Shown here one piece after another: positions 59,276 to 64,000 of a DNA stretch of 64,000 nucleotides. The DNA is from Jaenimonas drosophilae. Taxonomy: Eukaryota; Euglenozoa; Kinetoplastea; Trypanosomatida; Trypanosomatidae. A program made the translations under genes and the position numbers. The stretch is taken from contig JASAON010001606.1 of the NCBI GenBank assembly GCA_030849065.1, positions 1 through 64,000 of the forward strand, in the 5' to 3' direction. Each line of letters opens with the position of its first letter. The stretch's first letter is position 1. The notes under the pieces were generated by a model. That model was not told where the DNA came from and did not search any database. It was given only the letters and a program-made list of their open reading frames with translations.

Positions 59276-59521
59276 TCACTTCCCCCGTGTGTAGCCCTCA
59301 CGGTCAAGGGCTGCTACTTTGCGGATGGACACTCCACGTGACTCCACAAAATCCTCCAACGACTCCGCAACTTCGGAGTATTGTGCCACCGTCTCAAAAG
59401 CCTGCTGCACCGCCGCAGAATCTGCTGAAAGAAGGTAGGCGCAGTGGCGGGCAGATAGAATCACCCCTACCACAGACCCCACAGACATGTAGCGGCATAA
59501 CACCGCAAATCGTGTTGACAT
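59276..59521 (-). CDS. Doubtful small ORF, 81 residues
   Basis: An ATG-started frame in the long spacer on the same strand as all genes. The protein has an N-terminal basic/hydrophobic segment (MSTRFAVLCRYMSVGSVVGVIL) that could be a presequence or membrane anchor, then a helical acidic part (ADSAAVQQAFETVAQYSEVAESLEDFVESRG). The composition looks more protein-like than neighbouring ORFs, and a T-run with an AG lies just upstream. No family is recognised, and it may be chance. Confidence 0.35.
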   Translation of the reverse strand: MSTRFAVLCRYMSVGSVVGVILSARHCAYLLSADSAAVQQAFETVAQYSEVAESLEDFVESRGVSIRKVAALDREGYTRGK

Positions 59522-60080
59522 CCTCTGCCTAATGGTTGACCTCTACGTGCCACACGTCAACCAAAAAACACTGTAATCTCCCCTACCAAGTGCGGAGAGA
59601 GTAAGTCACCTATGTTATGAAGACGTGGAAGAAGTGAGAAGAAAACAAGAAGTCAGTTGCAGCAATCGAAGACGAACATCAAGTTCTTCACTCACGGTGG
59701 CGCTGCACTACGCATCAGCCATGCCGTCGCCCCAAATCCTTGACTTGATGTGGATGTGATCAGTTCTGCATGATTATTGCTCTCCTCGGTAGAAGTCTTT
59801 ACGAGCTGAGAAGTCGAGCCAACCACAAGGGTTCAGGGTACCAGCACACACTTGGCCAAGCTGGAGAGCTCAGGACCTTCTCACGCAATGAAAAAAAGTT
59901 ATGGTATTATGGACTTCACTTTCAGGCGGAGGAGCGTTCGTCAAAATGGGCCAACAAACAAGAAAAAAAGAGACTACAACAAGGGTGAGCAGTCCTCATC
60001 ACGACTAATATTATCACGTCATGGGGTGTACCTTCATCATCCCCCCTTGCGCAGCTCATCATGCACTTCCGCACTCACGC
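59522..60080 (-). other. Intergenic spacer, 559 bases
   Basis: Downstream of the NAA35-like gene's stop codon. Nothing convincing; presumably its 3' UTR. Confidence 0.5.
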
Positions 60081-62348
60081 TTACTTCTTCTTCAGGGAGA
60101 AGCACATCAAGTATGGCGCTGAGGTGGATTCGGCATCCTTCGGGCGGTCAACAGTAGCCTGGTAGCCCGCCATCAGGGAGGCATCGCCACAGAGCACAGA
60201 GAACTCCTTCAGCCCGCGGGTGACCTCCGTGGAGACCTTCTTGAGGTTCAAGAAGAAGGAGCGCATTGCGCGCAGGCGCTCTTCGCCACCAAAATTTTGG
60301 ATAGCCGCACCGCTGGACTTGAGGATAGCATCGACCTTCGTCGTTGCGTTCGCCGCCACCTCAGATGCCTTCAGCGCGTAGGACTTGAGCTTATCTGTGT
60401 CCGCGTCGCTGAAGTCGGGCTTGGCCTTGATGCAGCGGTGGTAGGGAGTGAAGGAAGGGCTCTGGATGTAGCGCAGGAAGTGGTGCATGCGATGGTTGAA
60501 GATGTTCTCGACAGAAATCAGGGAGTGCTTGGCCGGGCTGGAGAGATCAATAAGCTCCTTCTTCTCCATGAGGCAGGCTGAGAAGAACAAGGCATCGGTC
60601 AGCAGTCGAGACGCCTCAAGGCGAGTAACCAGGGCAGCATCCAGCTGGCCTACGGTGCGGGTGGTGAGCGCAAGATTGTAAAGTGGCACACGCGTCTTCT
60701 TGTTGATGCGGGTCTGAGGAATGAATGAGGTGTTCTGAAGGCAAAGGGTGGCCATGTTCTCAACCTGCGCACGCTGGGCGAAGTTGATGTACCACAAAGC
60801 GGGGACAATCTCCGCCTGGGTGAGGAGATCCAGCTCGAACTGCAGCTGAACAATGAGCTCCAACGTGCGGAATACCAACGCGTTGGCGTAGAGCAGCAGA
60901 ACGGTGCTGCACTTGACGCACTCGGTTTCATTTTCAGACTTTCCTGGCTGAGTGGCCAAGAAGATGGAGATGTCCGTGGAGTAACTCTGCTCCTGAAATT
61001 GGCCGAGTCCCTCCATCACGTTCATCAGGCGGCGGTGAGCCAAACCACGGTTGCACAGCATCATCTCAATGTGCATCAGGAAGTACTTGCTGGCGCTATC
61101 CACCCATTGAATGGTAGCCTCCTTGGTCTGGCGGAGCATGAGGAGGTGCTGCTCGGCGGTCACCTTCAGGGGGTCGGCGGTCTTGTGAATGCGGTACTTC
61201 ACCACGCTCTCCAGCGTTGCCTCGTCACCTTCCAGAATCTTGAGATAGAGAGGTGAGCCGTAGTCCACCGCCAGCATCTCACCCACACGCTGGGGAAGAG
61301 GCTTCCCAAAGATGAAGGACTGGCTAGGGACCTGGCTGAAGATCAGAACCACCGCGAGGCAACGAACAAGAAGCAGCGGCTGCTGAGCACCGAAGTTCTC
61401 CACGAAGTCCACGATGGCTGAGAGACTCTGCATGTCCAGGAGCACCTTGAGGGAGGATAGCTGCTCAGCCATGCGCTTGTACGCAGTCTTCACCTCGTCA
61501 AAGGGGCGGTGGGGGAGGGGCTTGGTGGGGGTGATGGTGCTCACCCAGAATCCAGCCTCCTTTTCCAGCTGGAGGGCAGCGGGCACCTGGGGCTCGCCAC
61601 TGCGCTGGAACTCAGGGCTGTCGAGGAGTTGTGCTATCTCGGCAAAGAGCTCACAGGAGGACACCACAGCGCTGCGTCGGGTCGCCTCAATCAAAAGAAC
61701 CAGGGCAGAAAGGAAGTTCTTGCGGAAGCGCAGACGAGCCGCGAGAGCTGGGCTCTTTGCCTTGGCTGCGGCGGTCTCCATCTCGGCCAGGATGACCTCC
61801 ACGGCACAGTCCAGTTGCTGGTCCACCTCTGGTGGGGCAATCATGAACTCCTCCTCGGAGCGGATGGTGGTGGCCAGCACCGCGCGCATCACGCACTCCA
61901 AGCACCGAAGCACACCACGGCAGTAGGCGTAGAGAGTGGGGTTGCACTCCTTCAGCTTATCCACGCATAAGAAGTAGGGAAACGATAGGTAGCTTTGAGA
62001 CAGCGTGTTCCCACGCAAGTAGTTGAGTTCCTTCATCAGGATCTCATCCATGATGTCGATCATGGCCTCCTCACTGAGCTTGGCCATCTCCTCAGGTCCG
62101 GGGATAGCCCCAGAGGAGAGCATGTGCTGCAGTGAGTGCACTTCGTTGCAGTTAACGCCGGAGTCCGTCTTGGGGTCCATCATTTCAGGAGCAGCGAGAA
62201 TCATGTCGCGGTCGATCCCGTCCACGCAGAAGCAGCTCCAGGTGGGCTTGTCCTTCAGGTAGGCGGCGAACTCATCGCGGACGTCCTCCCAGGTCTCGTC
62301 CATCGCACAGGATAGTGGAGGTGGGTTAGAGGGGGGAGCGGCAGTCAT
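60081..62348 (-). CDS. NAA35: NatC N-terminal acetyltransferase auxiliary subunit NAA35/MAK10
   Basis: A 755-residue homologue of MAK10/NAA35, the ribosome-anchoring large subunit of NatC, which acetylates N-termini beginning Met followed by a hydrophobic residue. The family hallmark, a WLxGxSLxQTxFxCLYxH-like segment, appears as ELNYLRGNTLSQSYLSFPYFL near residue 105, followed by NPTLYAYCRGVLRCLECVM and RSEEEFMIAP, as in MAK10. The whole protein is helical with no membrane segment; its length matches NAA35 (~720-730). A second ATG at 62303 (MDETWEDVRDEF) is a possible start. With the first ATG the 5' leader behind the apparent AG acceptor would be only ~2 bases, so 62303 deserves consideration. 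The catalytic partner NAA30 is not in this window. Confidence 0.82.
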   Translation of the reverse strand: MTAAPPSNPPPLSCAMDETWEDVRDEFAAYLKDKPTWSCFCVDGIDRDMILAAPEMMDPKTDSGVNCNEVHSLQHMLSSGAIPGPEEMAKLSEEAMIDIMDEILMKELNYLRGNTLSQSYLSFPYFLCVDKLKECNPTLYAYCRGVLRCLECVMRAVLATTIRSEEEFMIAPPEVDQQLDCAVEVILAEMETAAAKAKSPALAARLRFRKNFLSALVLLIEATRRSAVVSSCELFAEIAQLLDSPEFQRSGEPQVPAALQLEKEAGFWVSTITPTKPLPHRPFDEVKTAYKRMAEQLSSLKVLLDMQSLSAIVDFVENFGAQQPLLLVRCLAVVLIFSQVPSQSFIFGKPLPQRVGEMLAVDYGSPLYLKILEGDEATLESVVKYRIHKTADPLKVTAEQHLLMLRQTKEATIQWVDSASKYFLMHIEMMLCNRGLAHRRLMNVMEGLGQFQEQSYSTDISIFLATQPGKSENETECVKCSTVLLLYANALVFRTLELIVQLQFELDLLTQAEIVPALWYINFAQRAQVENMATLCLQNTSFIPQTRINKKTRVPLYNLALTTRTVGQLDAALVTRLEASRLLTDALFFSACLMEKKELIDLSSPAKHSLISVENIFNHRMHHFLRYIQSPSFTPYHRCIKAKPDFSDADTDKLKSYALKASEVAANATTKVDAILKSSGAAIQNFGGEERLRAMRSFFLNLKKVSTEVTRGLKEFSVLCGDASLMAGYQATVDRPKDAESTSAPYLMCFSLKKK

Positions 62349-62395
62349 GACTCAGGCAGAATGTGGGGGGTGAAGGGTAAAGAAGAAAGAAAATG
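62349..62395 (-). promoter_or_regulatory. Pyrimidine tract before NAA35-like gene
   Basis: The minus strand reads TTTTCTTTCTTCTTTACCCTTCACCCCCCACATTCTGCCTGAG immediately before the ATG region. It is a strong candidate trans-splice signal, though the AG-to-ATG distance is unusually short. Confidence 0.5.
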
Positions 62396-62615
62396 AGCTT
62401 AGTGCTAGTGTAGCTACACCAAGAGGTAAGGAAGCAGACAGGAAAACATGCCCAAGGTTGTGTCAGTGTGTGTCGAAGAAGAACCAACAGAAGAAAAAGC
62501 CATGGTCATGAGAAAAGCTAGATCGATGGCAATTCCATCATGTGTGAGGGCCAGGAGGAGGAGTCCACCCGCAGTATTTGCGGCGTCAACTCTACGGCGT
62601 CAGATCTTCTCGCCT

Positions 62616-63980
62616 TCACGACTTCGCTCGGTGTCTAGCCGTGAAGTCATGCCAGTGCTCCTGCACCTCCAACAATCGACGGGCGCCATCAGGATACCGC
62701 CTTCTCGCCGCATCATTGCCCAAAAGGATAATCCGAGTGGGGGTTCCAATGCAGAAGAGTGGTGCTCGTAGTAGATGCTGATGTCCGTCAATGTACGCTG
62801 ACGACTCAGCTGCGCAAAGCACTTGGCCAATGCAGAATGGGCTCTCGCGCAGCCGCCGTTCCGCCGAGGGCTTCGTGCGTGATGCAGGTGTACCGGAATG
62901 CGATGTGCCAACCTCCACCTTGGCCGACTGACGCGGCCTCGAGTCGCCATCCTCGTTCTCGGACAAGTCGTGGGATGGAAGGACCACTGCAAAGAGAAGA
63001 CTAACAGGCATGCCATCTTCTCGGGTTGTCAGGGCTCGCAGAAGCACATCCGCTAGTCGCTCAATCACGGCAGAGTCGAAGGGTGGGTTCACCTCCCAAT
63101 GACCCCCGCCACGGAGGTCGAGGTCGAAGAAGGAACCACAACTTCCAAAGAAGGAATCAGTGTCTGGAAACAGGGAGCCGTATCGACTGAGTTGGGCGTT
63201 CAGCGGAGACGCAAAGGCCTCAGCGGTTATGTCGAAAGAGGACTGAAGAAGGCCAAGGACCGATGGAGGAACGGCGGCATGTGGGCCTTGATTGTAGCCC
63301 TGCTCTCCAAGACAACTGCGGTAGCGGAGAAGCATCGTGGTCAGCCGTAGAACAAAGTCAGACGACGTGGGTTGACGTACACCATTTTCCCCACCGAGGA
63401 AACCATCCACCACTGAAGAAGCCATCTCCGGGGTCTGTTGTGATGATCCCCTTCGAGCAACCCGAGCATCCCACATCGCTGCCAACTTCTTCACCGTTCG
63501 CGCAAGTACCTCCACAGCACCGCGCTTTTCCACGGGTAACGTGTCCTCATGGCCGCCACCATTCGACGTAGAAACAGAGCTGCGGATGTGTAGTCGCACA
63601 CAGTCCCCAGAAACCTCCACATCAACACAACCTGCCACCAACGATGAATCATTGGTGGCTACCAATGCATCACGAGAACGGGCAAGCGCGCGGCGTGCAT
63701 TGTAGGCCGCGTCGGCCAGTTGGAGCGACACCTTCTTTGCCAAGTCCGCTGAGCTTGGGACACCACGACGGCGAGACGACGTGTCCTTCTGGCACCCAAG
63801 CAGAACAGACAAATACACACAAGTGGAGGTGCCACGCAGGCTAACAGCTTCATCGCATGGAATCAATGGATCCGCAAAGAGTTCCCGGGGAGTCTTTAGC
63901 CGCACCATCTCACGAGCTACTCGCCGTGGGGCGGGCCACGAAGGATGCTGCACCTCCACCCAGTACTCTCCACCGGACAT
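62616..63980 (-). CDS. PCIF1: PCIF1-like cap-adenosine N6-methyltransferase (5' end possibly outside window)
   Basis: 454 residues from the ATG at 63980. It matches the PCIF1/CAPAM methyltransferase domain: LRYRSCLGEQG, EAFASPLNAQLSRYGSLFPD, DSFFGSCGSFFDLD, the catalytic NPPF at ~298-301 (HWEVNPPFDSAV), MPVSLLFAVVLPS and a C-terminal IILLGNDAARRRYP. Human PCIF1 makes N6-methyladenosine on the cap-adjacent Am nucleotide. Kinetoplastid cap 4 begins with N6,N6,2'-O-trimethyladenosine, so this protein is a natural candidate for that N6 step (inference). The NPPF motif is intact, so activity is expected. The frame has no stop before the window edge and ATG 63980 is the first seen, so the true N-terminus (human PCIF1 has a WW domain there) may lie beyond 64000. 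Confidence 0.85.
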   Translation of the reverse strand: MSGGEYWVEVQHPSWPAPRRVAREMVRLKTPRELFADPLIPCDEAVSLRGTSTCVYLSVLLGCQKDTSSRRRGVPSSADLAKKVSLQLADAAYNARRALARSRDALVATNDSSLVAGCVDVEVSGDCVRLHIRSSVSTSNGGGHEDTLPVEKRGAVEVLARTVKKLAAMWDARVARRGSSQQTPEMASSVVDGFLGGENGVRQPTSSDFVLRLTTMLLRYRSCLGEQGYNQGPHAAVPPSVLGLLQSSFDITAEAFASPLNAQLSRYGSLFPDTDSFFGSCGSFFDLDLRGGGHWEVNPPFDSAVIERLADVLLRALTTREDGMPVSLLFAVVLPSHDLSENEDGDSRPRQSAKVEVGTSHSGTPASRTKPSAERRLRESPFCIGQVLCAAESSAYIDGHQHLLRAPLFCIGTPTRIILLGNDAARRRYPDGARRLLEVQEHWHDFTARHRAKS

Positions 63981-64000
63981 GTCAGCCACACGATGAAGGG

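Noticed and set aside
58996..59307. Minus-strand ORF of 103 codons next to the 81-residue ORF
   Set aside because: It contains a T-tract translated as a Phe run, overlaps the other frame, and has biased composition; it reads like spacer.
10..64000. CRISPR arrays, insertion sequences, rRNA
   Set aside because: No regularly spaced repeats, transposase, terminal repeats or rRNA-like sequence were noticed, and the gene content is eukaryotic. I could not run a tRNA or snoRNA search, so small RNA genes in spacers cannot be excluded.

Overview
This is a 64 kb stretch of nuclear DNA that looks kinetoplastid (trypanosomatid or, more likely, a free-living bodonid; the species is inference). Every convincing gene lies on the minus strand, all are intronless, spacers are mostly 0.2-1 kb, and several starts sit just behind a pyrimidine-rich tract plus AG, as expected for trans-spliced polycistronic transcription. 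The gene content agrees: a KIN-E-type kinesin with armadillo and calpain-III-like domains, UDP-sugar pyrophosphorylase, a TOR paralogue, CEP164 and a PCIF1-like cap methyltransferase. In transcription order (high to low coordinates) there is no strand switch, mobile element, rRNA or tRNA that I can see.

Region by region, right to left. 62.6-64.0 kb: PCIF1-like cap-adenosine N6-methyltransferase, whose reading frame stays open to the window edge. 60.1-62.3 kb: NatC subunit NAA35/MAK10. 57.9-60.1 kb: a long spacer with one doubtful small ORF and a TG/GGGT microsatellite. 42.3-57.9 kb: a single 5183-residue TOR-family protein with an inactivated kinase domain. 40.2-42.0 kb: an amidase-signature protein lacking catalytic residues. 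30.6-39.6 kb: four related alpha/beta hydrolases, one with its nucleophile replaced, interrupted by a GT60 GlcNAc-transferase. 28.6-29.8 kb: PLAC8-like Cys-rich protein. 26.3-27.9 kb: a kinesin-14-like protein whose motor has lost its nucleotide-binding motifs. 23.0-25.8 kb: ubiquitin-specific protease. 21.4-22.8 kb: steroid 5-alpha-reductase family. 17.1-20.9 kb: KIN-E. 15.7-16.1 kb: small, probably mitochondrial protein. 12.6-15.4 kb: NSUN2-type RNA m5C methyltransferase. 8.1-12.2 kb: CEP164. 5.1-7.9 kb: an XRN-family exoribonuclease with C-terminal membrane segments and a RanBP2 zinc finger. 3.0-4.8 kb: UDP-sugar pyrophosphorylase. 0.2-2.7 kb: two unrecognised coiled-coil proteins.

Neighbouring genes do not form a metabolic pathway, as is normal for kinetoplastid clusters. 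Broad themes are RNA handling (PCIF1-like, NSUN2-like, XRN), flagellum/cytoskeleton (CEP164, KIN-E, kinesin-like) and protein modification (NatC, deubiquitinase, GT60). The most striking property is four probable pseudoenzymes within about 32 kb: a TOR pseudokinase, a kinesin pseudo-motor, a pseudo-amidase and a Ser-to-Ala alpha/beta hydrolase. Residue numbers below count from the ATG I chose. Several longer reading frames begin at non-ATG codons (TTG, GTG), so I moved those starts to the first in-frame ATG. All alignments were made by eye from remembered family motifs.
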